From: Anaerolineaceae bacterium
GTDB lineage: Bacteria; Chloroflexota; Anaerolineae; Aggregatilineales; Phototrophicaceae
NCBI GenBank assembly: GCA_020634165.1
Contig: JACKCF010000001.1
Coordinates: forward strand, 1,116,001-1,180,000
Reading direction: 5' to 3'
DNA length: 64,000 nucleotides
This document shows, one piece after another, positions 42,516 to 51,575 of this stretch. The translations under genes and the position numbers were made by a program. The number at the start of each line of letters is the position of its first letter. Position 1 is the first letter of the stretch. The notes below the pieces were generated by a model. The model saw only the letters and a list, made by a program, of their open reading frames with translations, was not told the origin of the DNA and ran no database searches.

Positions 42516-43817
42516 TCATCTCTCGTCTTGCTCGGCATCCGCGCCATCTTCTATCCTGTCCCCTTCGATGCTATCCGCATCATCTGGCACGGGCTGATCT
42601 TCGCCAATATAGCCATCCTCACAAAACGGTCGTGTTTCTTCCGGCGGCAATGGCGGCTGATCTGGTCGCGGACGGTAGACACATGGGCGATTATCATCCG
42701 GCAGGTTGCTGTCCGGCAAAATAGAAAAGGGGCGATCCCTCCCAGGCGCTTCTTCGTCTAGCGCCTCGTTACATAGGGACAGCCTCCGTCCTGATGCAAT
42801 AATCGGCTGCCAAATACACTGCCGCCCATCAAACAGGTCATAAACCCCTTCGTCACGGCTCCAGTCTGTTGCATCACCGAGTTCATTGATGCGACGCACC
42901 ACCGGACCCATATCCTCGCACTGTGGTAGACCCTCCATATCACAGGGTGGTTCGCCGAGTTCCAGACGCTGCTGCAATTGGTTGAGCGTATCACCGTCCA
43001 GCGGCTCCCGAATCGTGATCTCGCGCTCTAATAACGCAATTGGCAGTACGCTGACATCTTCATGCGCATAGGCTTCTGGTAGGGCTGGACGCCCGATGGG
43101 TTGCAGCCGTTCATCAATAGGGAACCGCAGCCGTGTGCCCGCGATCACAGGATAGGACGCATCGCCAATACGCATCATGGCCGAGCCTTCAATCGTGCTG
43201 ACGATCATCTCGCGCTGGGGTGCTGCCTGGAAAAACACCGTTGATCCAACCGCTACATCGACGCCGTTGATATTGAACGTCACTTCGTCAATGCCATCGG
43301 GTGTCTGCACCAGCAGGCCATTCTGAGGAGCTTCATTGCACTGTACTGCGCCAAAACCTGTTTGTAAGTAAAAGGCCTGCATCGGCGCCTGATTCCCGTC
43401 TCCCGAAGTTGTTTCAGCCTGGGCTATGGCCACATCGCCGAACAGCAAGAACGTCACGTTCTGGCCCGGTAGGCTGTCTGGAATGCTGGCTTGCAGGCGC
43501 ATCAGTGCGATGCCCCAAACGCCTTCTTCCTCATTGAGTTCATATAGCTGCAACGCTTGCAGCTTGCTGATATCTTCGATGTCGCCCTGTTGTTCAAACT
43601 CAAAACGGGCGATATTTGCCTGGGGTTGGGCGTCCATAGCAGCATTGCCATAACAGACCTCATTGCGGCCTGTCTGCGCACACATTTCGTTGACTGTGAG
43701 CATGGCTGTCTGCACGATGTCCGGGCAGTTACGCATCTGCCCACTGGCCACGCTCAAGCTAAATAACATCAACAACAGGCCAGATGCTAGCATCAGAATG
43801 TTACCGCGAATTGACAT
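42516..43817 (-). CDS. Secreted FecR-like protein, paralogue without the Gly/Asn tail
   Basis: This is 433 residues. Signal segment GLLLMLFSLSVASG is followed by QMRNCPDIVQ. It shares with the preceding entry the N-terminal pattern CPDIV...C...RNEVCYGN, EEEGVWGIALMRLQASIPDS, LPGQNVTFLLFGDV, LVQTPDGIDEVTFNINGVDV and the FecR-like block ending IAGTRLRFPIDE. So the two genes arose by duplication. The C-terminus instead has Cys-containing and acidic, Pro-rich segments (RQCIWQPIIASGRRLSLC; RPDQPPLPPEETRPFCEDG). The 208-base gap between the two genes probably holds a promoter. Confidence 0.8.
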   Translation of the reverse strand: MSIRGNILMLASGLLLMLFSLSVASGQMRNCPDIVQTAMLTVNEMCAQTGRNEVCYGNAAMDAQPQANIARFEFEQQGDIEDISKLQALQLYELNEEEGVWGIALMRLQASIPDSLPGQNVTFLLFGDVAIAQAETTSGDGNQAPMQAFYLQTGFGAVQCNEAPQNGLLVQTPDGIDEVTFNINGVDVAVGSTVFFQAAPQREMIVSTIEGSAMMRIGDASYPVIAGTRLRFPIDERLQPIGRPALPEAYAHEDVSVLPIALLEREITIREPLDGDTLNQLQQRLELGEPPCDMEGLPQCEDMGPVVRRINELGDATDWSRDEGVYDLFDGRQCIWQPIIASGRRLSLCNEALDEEAPGRDRPFSILPDSNLPDDNRPCVYRPRPDQPPLPPEETRPFCEDGYIGEDQPVPDDADSIEGDRIEDGADAEQDER

Positions 43818-43906
43818 GCGAAACCCTCAGCATTCGCGTCTAAGAATATGTCTAAGTTAGCACAGCCTACGTCCTGGCAGCACAAAGAAGATTCAGGGAT
43901 ACTACG

Positions 43907-43938
43907 GAATCAAAAACGGACGGGGGACCCGTCCGTTT
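43907..43938 (-). terminator. Terminator of the EtfD-like gene
   Basis: AAACGGACGGG (43914-43924) and CCCGTCCGTTT (43928-43938) form a perfect 11-bp stem. On the minus strand the 3' arm runs into TTTTTG. Confidence 0.85.
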
Positions 43939-43985
43939 GTTTTCGTTACTCACATTTTGATGCGCTTAAGCGGTCACGCCTGACC

Positions 43986-46034
43986 TCAATCGCCTGCGAC
44001 GGGTGACATTTGCTCGGCAATCAGTTCAACCACATCTTTGACGATGGGGCCTTCGCCCTTGTCGCTGCGCGCCGCATCGAACATCTGCATGCAGAAGGGA
44101 CATCCAACGGCGACAACATCGGCGCCAGTTTGGGCTGCTTCCTCGTAACGTGCCAGATTGACGGCCTGTGCGCCGTGTTCTTCTTCCTTCCAGAACTGCG
44201 CACCGCCCGCGCCACAGCAGAACGAGTTTTTCTTGGTGCGTGGCATCTCGATCAGGTCCACGCCCAGTGCGCCCAATGCCTTGCGTGGCGCTTCCACCAC
44301 ATCATTATGGCGGCCCAGGTAGCATGGGTCATGGAATGTGACGTTGCTCCATGTGGTTGGTCGCGCTGTCTGCGGCAGTTTGCCAGCCACAATCAATTCT
44401 TCGATCAATTCCGTATGATGAATGACCTCATAGTCGCCACCGAACTGATGATACTCTTTGCCCAGATTGTGCAGACAGTGTGGGCAGGTTGCCACAATAC
44501 GCGGTGGTTTGACCTCATTGAGGGTCTCGACATTGGCGCTGGCCAGTTCAAAGTACAGGTATTCATTGCCACCCCGACGAGCACTATCGCCTGTGCAATT
44601 CTCGGCTTCACCCAGCACAGCGAAGTTGACGCCTGCCGCATTCAGCACCTTCACCAGCGACCGGGCCGTATTTTTGGCACGGTCGTCATAGCTGGCAGCA
44701 CATCCCACCCAGTACAAAATGTCGAAATCAGGATTGTCTTCGACCGTCGGCACGGGCACATCCAGACCATCGGCCCAGGCGAAGCGGCTCTCACCTATGC
44801 CCCAGGGATTACCCTGGCGCTCCATACCATTGAACGCTGCCGCCAGTTCATCCGGGAAGTCAGCTTCCATCAGCACCTGATTGCGGCGCATATCGAGGAT
44901 GTCCAGCATCGGTTCGTTGCCAGTTGGGCAAATGTCGATACAGGCACCGCAGCTTGTACAGGCCCACACTGCCGATTCGCTGATGACATTCCCAATCAGC
45001 GGCAAGGATTCCTGACCGCTGGCCAGGGCGCTCATATGCTCATTGATGAAGTAGCGCTTATTAACCTCCAGCGCCGATGGTGATAATTCCTTACCTGTCA
45101 GATAGGCCGGACACACATCCTGGCAGCGGTTGCACTGAATACAGGCGAAGGCATCCAGAATCTGCGTCATGGGTAAATCTTCGATCTTGCCTGCGCCGAA
45201 CTGTTCCCGATCTTCATCGTCGAAGTCGATTGGCGTCATTTCGCCCAGGGATGTCCGTTCTGGTCGCGTCAGATAATTGACCGGGGCCATCATCAGATGC
45301 AGGTGCTTGGTATAGGGGAAGTAGGGCAGGAACAGCAAAATCGCGCCCAGTGCCATCCACCACATCAGATGGCTTAATCCGGTCAGGGTCGCGCCATCGG
45401 CCCAGCCAAATAATGGCGAGACCAGTGTCGCAAATGGCATGAATACATCCGCGCCATGCTGCGCCACATATACCGATTCACCCAGAAAACGCGAGCCAAC
45501 ATGGATCAGGATGAAGATGGCGACGATCATCGAGTCATTAAGTTGGCCGCCTTTGGCCACTTTGGGATGCAGCAGCACATTGTCGTGATAGGTCAGATCG
45601 CTGCGATTGGGCAGAACCAGCCGCCGCAGAATGAAGTAAGCTACGCCGACGATCACCACCACGCTGAACACATCCGCCAGCAGGCGATAGCCATCGAACA
45701 GCAACAACCCGAACCCATCCAAATTGTGCAGGTTCGCGTCAAACTCATCGACCATGCCGATGAGCACATCCAGCACATTGACGAGGAAGTACAGCGTAAA
45801 ACCCAGTACCACGCCCCAATGCAGCACACTGACCAATCGCCGTGTCTTGAGGGTTGTCGTTTGCAGTAAGTATTCGCGCAGGGCACGCACCACGCGGCTG
45901 ACGATGCCTTTGAGCGATAGCTCGCCCTCACCGCGCTTAATGACGCGATACACATCCATAAAGCCGACATACGCTGCACCAACAGCGAACAGAGTCAGCA
46001 TGACAAACAGCATTTTTTCAATCGGAGATAGCAT
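43986..46034 (-). CDS. Membrane Fe-S oxidoreductase, EtfD/HdrD-like
   Basis: This is 682 residues from ATG 46034 (AGAGGA 6 bases ahead); an in-frame TTG five codons upstream is less likely. The N-terminal 265 residues have about six membrane segments of the NarI/cytochrome-b-like type (LVSVLHWGVVLGFTLYFLVN; DSMIVAIFILIHVGSRFLGE). Two 4Fe-4S sites follow: CIQCNRCQDVCP (about 305) and CTSCGACIDICP (about 375). Two CCG cysteine-rich domains end the protein (GCAASYDD...ATCPHC; FHDPCYLGRHNDV...NSFCCGAGG). This fusion matches EtfD, which passes electrons from electron-transfer flavoprotein to quinone during fatty-acid oxidation. No etfAB genes are near, so the partner is inferred. Confidence 0.88.
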   Translation of the reverse strand: MLSPIEKMLFVMLTLFAVGAAYVGFMDVYRVIKRGEGELSLKGIVSRVVRALREYLLQTTTLKTRRLVSVLHWGVVLGFTLYFLVNVLDVLIGMVDEFDANLHNLDGFGLLLFDGYRLLADVFSVVVIVGVAYFILRRLVLPNRSDLTYHDNVLLHPKVAKGGQLNDSMIVAIFILIHVGSRFLGESVYVAQHGADVFMPFATLVSPLFGWADGATLTGLSHLMWWMALGAILLFLPYFPYTKHLHLMMAPVNYLTRPERTSLGEMTPIDFDDEDREQFGAGKIEDLPMTQILDAFACIQCNRCQDVCPAYLTGKELSPSALEVNKRYFINEHMSALASGQESLPLIGNVISESAVWACTSCGACIDICPTGNEPMLDILDMRRNQVLMEADFPDELAAAFNGMERQGNPWGIGESRFAWADGLDVPVPTVEDNPDFDILYWVGCAASYDDRAKNTARSLVKVLNAAGVNFAVLGEAENCTGDSARRGGNEYLYFELASANVETLNEVKPPRIVATCPHCLHNLGKEYHQFGGDYEVIHHTELIEELIVAGKLPQTARPTTWSNVTFHDPCYLGRHNDVVEAPRKALGALGVDLIEMPRTKKNSFCCGAGGAQFWKEEEHGAQAVNLARYEEAAQTGADVVAVGCPFCMQMFDAARSDKGEGPIVKDVVELIAEQMSPVAGD

Positions 46035-46302
46035 CGACTGTCCTCTCAAAAGGCGCCATGAATAACGTTTTTCTCGTCAGTGGCATGGTTTTGCTTGACC
46101 TGTAATTAGCCCGAAAACCACCGCCTGAACGGGCCATCATTTCTATACTTAAACTGGTTGCGAGTGTACCACCAGGGGCATTTTTCTCCAACCAGTAGCG
46201 GAGCAAACCAGAGCCATTTCGTAAGCATATTTACTCTTCACTCGTCTAGGATTCGTTGCCTAAACTGTATCGACAGAAACACATCTAATCCGAGAGGAAA
46301 CC

Positions 46303-46905
46303 ATGAGCCTGACCACCATTGACTTTACCCCCTGGTTCAGCAATGAAAAGAAACTCGATGAAATAGGCATCGGCCTGACGAGTGAAGACCTGCGTAATGC
46401 GACCAACGAGAGTATCGATTATCTACTCAGTCTGCTGGACAACCTGACCGACGCGGATATTGCTTTTGAACCCCATGATCCGAATGCAAATGACGAGCAT
46501 GCCGTCGAAGGCGAAGAACATATTGGCTGGAACATGGGCCACCTGATCGCCCATACCACAGCCAGCAGCGATGAAGGCGCCGCAATCAGTTCACTCCTTG
46601 CGCGTGGGGTAGAAGAAATCAAACGTCCCCGTTACGAAACACCCTGGCGCGATATGAACACCGTCGAGAGCTGCGTCCAACGCCTGGAAGAAAGCCGCCG
46701 TATGCGCCTCGCTTATCTCGAAACCTGGCCGGATAGCCCCCATTTTGAGAACTACCGAAGCGGCGTCTCTGAACGGTTTGTTGAGTACTTCGGCAATTTG
46801 AACTGCATTGGTGCTTTCTTGATGGGCCTTAGCCACGAAGTGGGCCACTACGACCAGATCATTGATGCCAGGAAACAGGCTCTCGCCGCCCGCGAACAAG
46901 CCTAG
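46303..46905 (+). CDS. DinB-superfamily protein
   Basis: This is 200 residues from ATG 46303, with GAGAGGAAA before it. It is an all-helical four-helix-bundle protein with the metal-ligand positions typical of DinB/DfsB proteins: IGWNMGHLIAHTTAS (His near 80-83) and GLSHEVGHYDQIIDAR (His near 175-180). Family members include thiol-dependent S-transferases and damage-induced proteins of unknown role, so no reaction is assigned. A strong terminator follows. Confidence 0.88.
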   Translation: MSLTTIDFTPWFSNEKKLDEIGIGLTSEDLRNATNESIDYLLSLLDNLTDADIAFEPHDPNANDEHAVEGEEHIGWNMGHLIAHTTASSDEGAAISSLLARGVEEIKRPRYETPWRDMNTVESCVQRLEESRRMRLAYLETWPDSPHFENYRSGVSERFVEYFGNLNCIGAFLMGLSHEVGHYDQIIDARKQALAAREQA

Positions 46906-46930
46906 TCGTCAGTGCTAATAAAATATCGTA

Positions 46931-46958
46931 AGGACGCAGCACATGCTGCGTCCTTTTT
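46931..46958 (+). terminator. Terminator of the DinB-like gene
   Basis: AGGACGCAGC (46931-46940) and GCTGCGTCCT (46945-46954) form a perfect 10-bp stem with a 4-base loop, followed by a T run. It lies between convergent genes. Confidence 0.92.
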
Positions 46959-46959
46959 C

Positions 46960-48201
46960 TTAGGAAGTTGCCACGTTTTGCTTAGATTGCATCAACTGGC
47001 TCACCAGTAGAATTCCGCCACCGAGAATCATTAACCCCGCGCAGATACCAAAAAAGACAATCGGCTCGGCATTATCATAGACATATCCCAGGGGGGCGCT
47101 TGCCAGCAGGGCCGCCAGGCTGGGGATTGTGATCTGCGACAGCGCCTGATTGGTCGATACATTTCGTGGATGGCTGACGCGATTAATGTGGACCAGTCCA
47201 GAGAGGTTAATCATCGCGAACATTGGGCCGCGAATGACCATGATGCCCATTACCGCCAGCAAACTCGTCACCGATCCAATCAGTACCCAGATGACCCCAA
47301 AGCCCATTGCACCTGCAACATAAAACCAGACAGCACTGCGATTGCGTAACGGACCATCCAGAATGTTATACCAGGGGATTTCCATCAGCGAACTGACTAC
47401 AACGATCAGCGTGACCTGTTCGGTGCTAATGCCCAGATTATCTTGGAAGTGCAGTAGCCAGAAGGCGAAGCCACTGCGCATGCCCATCATGGCGAAGAAC
47501 TGGGCCACGAATAAAGGGTAGAGCTGCTGTCGGCGGCTGACAGCCTGTGTATCGTCTATATCGTCAGTCGGTTTGTCTGATGTACTGACTGGCAAAGCAT
47601 CGGATAGACCCACAACGGCCAACCCGCTGGCAATCGCGGCCAGGAAAAGCCCGATAAACTGTGCCACGCCGAAGATCAATCCGGCGATCAGGTTGCCAAC
47701 CACGAACCCACTCGCGGATATGGAACGAACGCGCCCAAAATGAGATTTGCCAACCTGTTCCAGCTTGGTGAAGGCCAACTGCATGACGAAGATAAATGTG
47801 CTGCGGAAGCAGACCTGCGCCACAATCATGCCTGCAAACAAAACTGCCGTGATCGGGAAAGCCAACATCAGGAAAATCGCCGCGATATACGCCAGCACAA
47901 TTCCTCGGTACATGGTCCGGTGTCGATTGGTGCGATCAGCGATATTGCTTATCATAGGGATGGCCACCAGCTCGACCAGGGCGGCAATACTCAACACAAT
48001 GCCGATCAACGTGCCAGAGAAATTCTGTGCATCCAAAAACAGGTTGAAGTAAGGCGCACTGAAGCCGCGCATCGTCCCACTGAAAAAGATGACCAGCATC
48101 AGTTTGGGGAACATATCATTGATATGTAAGGCGATGTCAGATCGTTTGATAGCCTTAGGGAACAAAAGGTGCACTTTCGTGGTTTGCATAGGCAAATTCA
48201 T
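46960..48201 (-). CDS. MFS transporter
   Basis: This is 413 residues with about twelve membrane segments. The loop between segments 2 and 3 reads PMISNIADRTNRHRTMYRG, a variant of the MFS motif A. A central cytoplasmic loop (SDKPTDDIDDTQAVSRRQQ) separates two halves. The pattern is like the LacY/nucleoside-symporter-like MFS group, often sugar or nucleoside transporters. The substrate is not predictable. The start has a weak AGG upstream. Confidence 0.88.
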   Translation of the reverse strand: MNLPMQTTKVHLLFPKAIKRSDIALHINDMFPKLMLVIFFSGTMRGFSAPYFNLFLDAQNFSGTLIGIVLSIAALVELVAIPMISNIADRTNRHRTMYRGIVLAYIAAIFLMLAFPITAVLFAGMIVAQVCFRSTFIFVMQLAFTKLEQVGKSHFGRVRSISASGFVVGNLIAGLIFGVAQFIGLFLAAIASGLAVVGLSDALPVSTSDKPTDDIDDTQAVSRRQQLYPLFVAQFFAMMGMRSGFAFWLLHFQDNLGISTEQVTLIVVVSSLMEIPWYNILDGPLRNRSAVWFYVAGAMGFGVIWVLIGSVTSLLAVMGIMVIRGPMFAMINLSGLVHINRVSHPRNVSTNQALSQITIPSLAALLASAPLGYVYDNAEPIVFFGICAGLMILGGGILLVSQLMQSKQNVATS

Positions 48202-48295
48202 AAGCCAGCCTAAAGCATACGCCTATGATGTATAGCACCATTCGGATTGGTTATACGCCTATCGCAACCAGATATCGCCGTGTTGCTCTCACTGG

Positions 48296-48324
48296 TTGCT
48301 TTTTGTTCCCAGGTTTTTTATACT
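48296..48324 (+). promoter_or_regulatory. Promoter of the hisS leader transcript
   Basis: TTGCTT (48296-48301) and TATACT (48319-48324) are spaced by 17 bases, giving a start near 48331 and a leader of about 210 bases before hisS. Confidence 0.6.
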
Positions 48325-48371
48325 GTGAACAATGTCAGTTGCGACGGCTAACAAGATAGGAAATGCAACAC

Positions 48372-48416
48372 ATGACCATTTTCGTTCGCAATAGCCATCA
48401 TGCTCATCATGCATAA
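48372..48416 (+). CDS. Histidine-rich leader peptide of hisS
   Basis: This 14-codon ORF encodes MTIFVRNSHHAHHA and stops at TAA 48414-48416. Four of the last six residues are His, read from CAT codons. AGGA (48358-48361) lies 10 bases before the ATG. It follows a promoter and precedes an antiterminator/terminator pair ahead of hisS. I infer that ribosome stalling at the His codons, when charged tRNA-His is scarce, lets transcription continue into hisS. Confidence 0.8.
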   Translation: MTIFVRNSHHAHHA

Positions 48417-48422
48417 GCGTTA

Positions 48423-48474
48423 ACTGACGTCACGGATTCAACTCCAAAGCGCGACGTTGGTTCGCGCTTTTTTA
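48423..48474 (+). promoter_or_regulatory. Transcription attenuator of hisS: antiterminator and terminator
   Basis: The terminator is AAAGCGCGA (48447-48455) with TCGCGCTTT (48463-48471), a 9-bp stem and 7-base loop, with T run 48469-48474. The competing antiterminator pairs AACTGACGTC (48423-48432) with GACGTTGGTT (48454-48463) over 10 bp (two G-U), which would occupy the terminator loop and stem base. GTCAGTT (48334-48340) can in turn cover AACTGAC (48423-48429), allowing the terminator to form. The first arm begins 7 bases after the leader-peptide stop. Confidence 0.8.
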
Positions 48475-48542
48475 TTTGTATCGTCATACCGATTTTCAGA
48501 CAGCTTTTTTTGAAGGACTCAGCAACGAAGGACAGGCACACT

Positions 48543-49895
48543 ATGGCACAACAGATTAAGATCAAACCCCGCTTGGCGAAGGGTTTCCGCGATTTTTTGC
48601 CCTCGGAAATGCTCAAGCGCCAGTACGTGATCGACACAATTGAAGGCGTATTCCAGCTATTTGGCTATGAACCCTTACAGACTCCGGTGCTGGAACTGCG
48701 CGATACCTTGTTCGGCAAATATGGCGAAGATGCCGAGCAGCTCATCTACAGTGCGCAGCATGGCCGCAGCAAGAGCGACGAAGTCGCCATGCGCTACGAC
48801 CTGACCGTGCCCTTGTCGCGCGTGGTTGCCCAATACGAAAACGACATCAGTTTTCCATTCCGCCGCTATCAGATCAGTCCGGTATGGCGCGGCGAACGCC
48901 CCCAGCGGGGCCGTTACCGTGAGTTCTTCCAGTGTGATGCTGATATCGTCGGCGTCAGTGGTATGGAAGCCGATGCTGAGATCATCAGCGTTATGAACAC
49001 TGTATACCAGCGCCTGAACCTGCCACAACCGATCATCAAGATCAACAATCGTAAGCTGCTAACAGGTATGGGGGTTTTTTCGGATGTGATCGACTCTCAG
49101 TTGCCTGACCTTTATCGTAGTATCGATAAGTTCGACAAAATTGGCGCGGAAGGCGTAGAGAAGGAGCTGATTGAACGGGGTATTCCTGGTTATGCGGTTA
49201 AGCGCATGATGGACCTTGTTCAGATTAGAGATGAAGGTAACTTGAATCTGAATTTGCTTGAGAGACAAATAGGTCATATTGAAGTAGCCAACGAAGGCAT
49301 CGACGAACTGCGTTCGATGGCCATGTATCTCGATGCGCTCGGCGTGCCGCAATCCGCCTATGAGTTCGACTTCACGATGGTGCGTGGCCTCAGCTACTAT
49401 ACGGGTCCCATCTTCGAGACCATCATTCAGGAGCCAAACCTGGGCAGCATTACTGGCGGTGGCCGTTACGATAACCTCATTGGCCTTTTCCGCCGCGAGA
49501 GCCTGCCGACTGTCGGCACATCGCTCGGCATTGAGCGCATCATCGACATCATGACCGAACTGGACCTGTTCCCATCACATGTAGCCGATACGGTCGTTGA
49601 TATATTGGTGACAGTCTTTGACGATGAAACGCAAATTGCGTCCTCACGCTTGGCCAGCCAATTGCGCAAAGCCAATATTCGCGCCGAACTGTACATGAGT
49701 GATGGCAAATTTAAGCTGGGCAAGCAGTTTGCCTATGCCGATAAGAAGGGCATTCCGCTTGTTGCGACCCTCGGCCCGGACGAAGTGGCCAACGGGCGTG
49801 TCAGCATCAAACGCCTCAGTGATGCCAAAGAAGTGGATGTTTTGCAGGCCGATGTTGTCGATGCAGTCGTTGGCCTGATGCAGATTGAGTTCTAA
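48543..49895 (+). CDS. hisS: Histidine-tRNA ligase
   Basis: This is 450 residues from ATG 48543; a TTG at 48510 would add 11 unlike residues. The N-terminus AKGFRDFLPSEMLKRQYVID is typical. Class II motif 2 is RYQISPVWRGERPQRGRYRE and the His-specific regions are DFTMVRGLSYYTGPIFE (about 278) and GGRYDNLIGLF (about 310). The C-terminal anticodon-binding domain starts near 360. It charges tRNA-His in the cytoplasm. A His leader peptide and attenuator sit just upstream, so expression should follow the level of charged tRNA-His. Confidence 0.97.
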   Translation: MAQQIKIKPRLAKGFRDFLPSEMLKRQYVIDTIEGVFQLFGYEPLQTPVLELRDTLFGKYGEDAEQLIYSAQHGRSKSDEVAMRYDLTVPLSRVVAQYENDISFPFRRYQISPVWRGERPQRGRYREFFQCDADIVGVSGMEADAEIISVMNTVYQRLNLPQPIIKINNRKLLTGMGVFSDVIDSQLPDLYRSIDKFDKIGAEGVEKELIERGIPGYAVKRMMDLVQIRDEGNLNLNLLERQIGHIEVANEGIDELRSMAMYLDALGVPQSAYEFDFTMVRGLSYYTGPIFETIIQEPNLGSITGGGRYDNLIGLFRRESLPTVGTSLGIERIIDIMTELDLFPSHVADTVVDILVTVFDDETQIASSRLASQLRKANIRAELYMSDGKFKLGKQFAYADKKGIPLVATLGPDEVANGRVSIKRLSDAKEVDVLQADVVDAVVGLMQIEF

Positions 49896-49958
49896 AGCAC
49901 GAACAACACTTGGGCGGCGGCAGCTTCCTGATTACAATAGATGCACACACAGCATGTC

Positions 49959-49983
49959 AAAAGCGGGTGAATGCCCGCTTTTT
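49959..49983 (+). terminator. Terminator of hisS
   Basis: AAAAGCGGG (49959-49967) and CCCGCTTTT (49974-49982) form a perfect stem with a 6-base loop, the 3' arm ending in five T. It lies 17 bases before malQ. Confidence 0.9.
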
Positions 49984-50000
49984 CGTAAGGGAGTTTGTCA

Positions 50001-51542
50001 ATGACCTTGTTCCCGCGTTCTTGTGGGGTTCTGCTGCATCCGACATCGCTGCCCGGTCGCTATGGTATTGGTGACCTGGGGGCTAATGCGTTCCGGTTTG
50101 TTGATTGGCTGGAAGAAACAGGCCAATCGATCTGGCAGGTATTGCCCCTCGGCCCAACCAGCTATGGCGACTCGCCGTACCAGACACTTTCTGCCTTTGC
50201 TGGCAATCCTAATCTTATTAGCCTTGACCTGCTCGTCAAAGCGGGCTACCTCACCGCCAACGACCTGGTCGATGTTCCTGCCTTCCCGGAAAACATCGTC
50301 GATTACGGCTGGATCATCCCATACCACAACGAGAAGCTCAGCATCGCCTATAATCGTTTTGTCGGGTCGGCGTCGGCTGCGGATAAAGCCGCCTATGCCG
50401 AGTGGTGCCAGCAAGAGGCATCCTGGCTGGATGACTTCGCCCTGTTCGCTGCCCTTAAGAGTTACTTTGGGGGTGCGCCCTGGGTCAGTTGGCCGGAACA
50501 GGGACTCGTTCGCTATGAAAATGCCTCGCTGGCCAAAGCCCGCGAAACGCGCGCCCGTGAAATTGATGAGCAGCGTTTCCGTCAGTGGTTATTCTTCAAG
50601 CAGTGGTTGGCCGTCAAAGCCTATGCCAATGAAAAGGGCATTCGCCTCTTTGGCGATATTCCCATTTTCGTGGCCCACGATAGCAGCGATGTCTGGGCCA
50701 ATCAGGCAATGTATTACCTGCACGAAGATGGCAATCCTAGCGTTATCGCGGGCGTACCGCCGGATTACTTCAGCCCGACAGGCCAGCGTTGGGGCAATCC
50801 GCTTTATCGCTGGGGCAAGATGAAGCAGACCGGCTATACCTGGTGGATTGAGCGCTTCAAGGCCATCCTCAGTCTGGTCGATTACATCCGCATTGACCAC
50901 TTCCGCGGCTTTGAAGCCTACTGGGAAATCCCTGCAACGGAAAAAACGGCGATCAATGGCCGTTGGGTTCCTGGCCCTGGACACGATTTCTTCAAAACGG
51001 TTGAAGATGCCCTGGGCGAGCTGCCCATTATTGCCGAAGACCTGGGCGTCATCACCGAAGGTGTGGAATCACTGCGTGATGACTTTGGTCTGCCCGGTAT
51101 GAAAGTGCTGCAATTCGCCTGGAGCGATCCCAAGAATGTTTTCCTGCCGCATAACCATATTCCCAACTGTGTTGTCTATAGTGGCACTCACGACAACAAC
51201 ACGACTATCGGCTGGTGGGACCAGGAAATGGATGAGGGCAGTCGCCAGTTTATGCAGGATTACCTCGCGCGGGAAGTCAAGGAACCGCAGTGGATACTGA
51301 TCCGCTTGGCATTAGGTTCCCCGGCCCATACCGCCATCTATCCAATGCAGGATGTGCTCGCATTGGGCGCGGAAGCCCGTATGAATACCCCTGGTAAGCA
51401 GGGCGGCAATTGGGGCTGGCGCATGACCGAAGCCGACTTTGACCATGCCAACAAGGACCTGCTGGCACAGTTAACCTGGCTCTATATGCGCCGTACTGAC
51501 CAGCAGGAAAAAGTCTACGGTGATGTTGCGGTCAAGGACTAA
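50001..51542 (+). CDS. malQ: 4-alpha-glucanotransferase
   Basis: This is 513 residues from ATG 50001, with AAGGGAG (49987-49993) 7 bases ahead. The GH77 opening RSCGVLLHPTSLPGRYGIGD is diagnostic, followed by PLGPTSYGDSPYQTLSAFAG. Catalytic regions are YIRIDHFRGFEAYW (nucleophile Asp, about 295) and PIIAEDLGVI (acid/base Glu, about 345), with VYSGTHDNNTT (third Asp, about 395). It rearranges maltodextrins in the cytoplasm. The GH13 enzyme at 53305 acts on related substrates, so this stretch may serve glycogen or maltodextrin turnover. Confidence 0.97.
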   Translation: MTLFPRSCGVLLHPTSLPGRYGIGDLGANAFRFVDWLEETGQSIWQVLPLGPTSYGDSPYQTLSAFAGNPNLISLDLLVKAGYLTANDLVDVPAFPENIVDYGWIIPYHNEKLSIAYNRFVGSASAADKAAYAEWCQQEASWLDDFALFAALKSYFGGAPWVSWPEQGLVRYENASLAKARETRAREIDEQRFRQWLFFKQWLAVKAYANEKGIRLFGDIPIFVAHDSSDVWANQAMYYLHEDGNPSVIAGVPPDYFSPTGQRWGNPLYRWGKMKQTGYTWWIERFKAILSLVDYIRIDHFRGFEAYWEIPATEKTAINGRWVPGPGHDFFKTVEDALGELPIIAEDLGVITEGVESLRDDFGLPGMKVLQFAWSDPKNVFLPHNHIPNCVVYSGTHDNNTTIGWWDQEMDEGSRQFMQDYLAREVKEPQWILIRLALGSPAHTAIYPMQDVLALGAEARMNTPGKQGGNWGWRMTEADFDHANKDLLAQLTWLYMRRTDQQEKVYGDVAVKD

Positions 51543-51575
51543 TAGCTTGCTTAGTCACATAGGGCGGGTGGCATC

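Noticed and set aside
44010..45083. 357-codon frame antisense to the EtfD-like gene
   Set aside because: The sense strand carries clear 4Fe-4S and CCG motifs; the antisense product has none.
48202..48542. T-box riboswitch before hisS
   Set aside because: No T-box sequence or stem I pattern is visible; the His-codon leader peptide with competing hairpins explains the terminator better.
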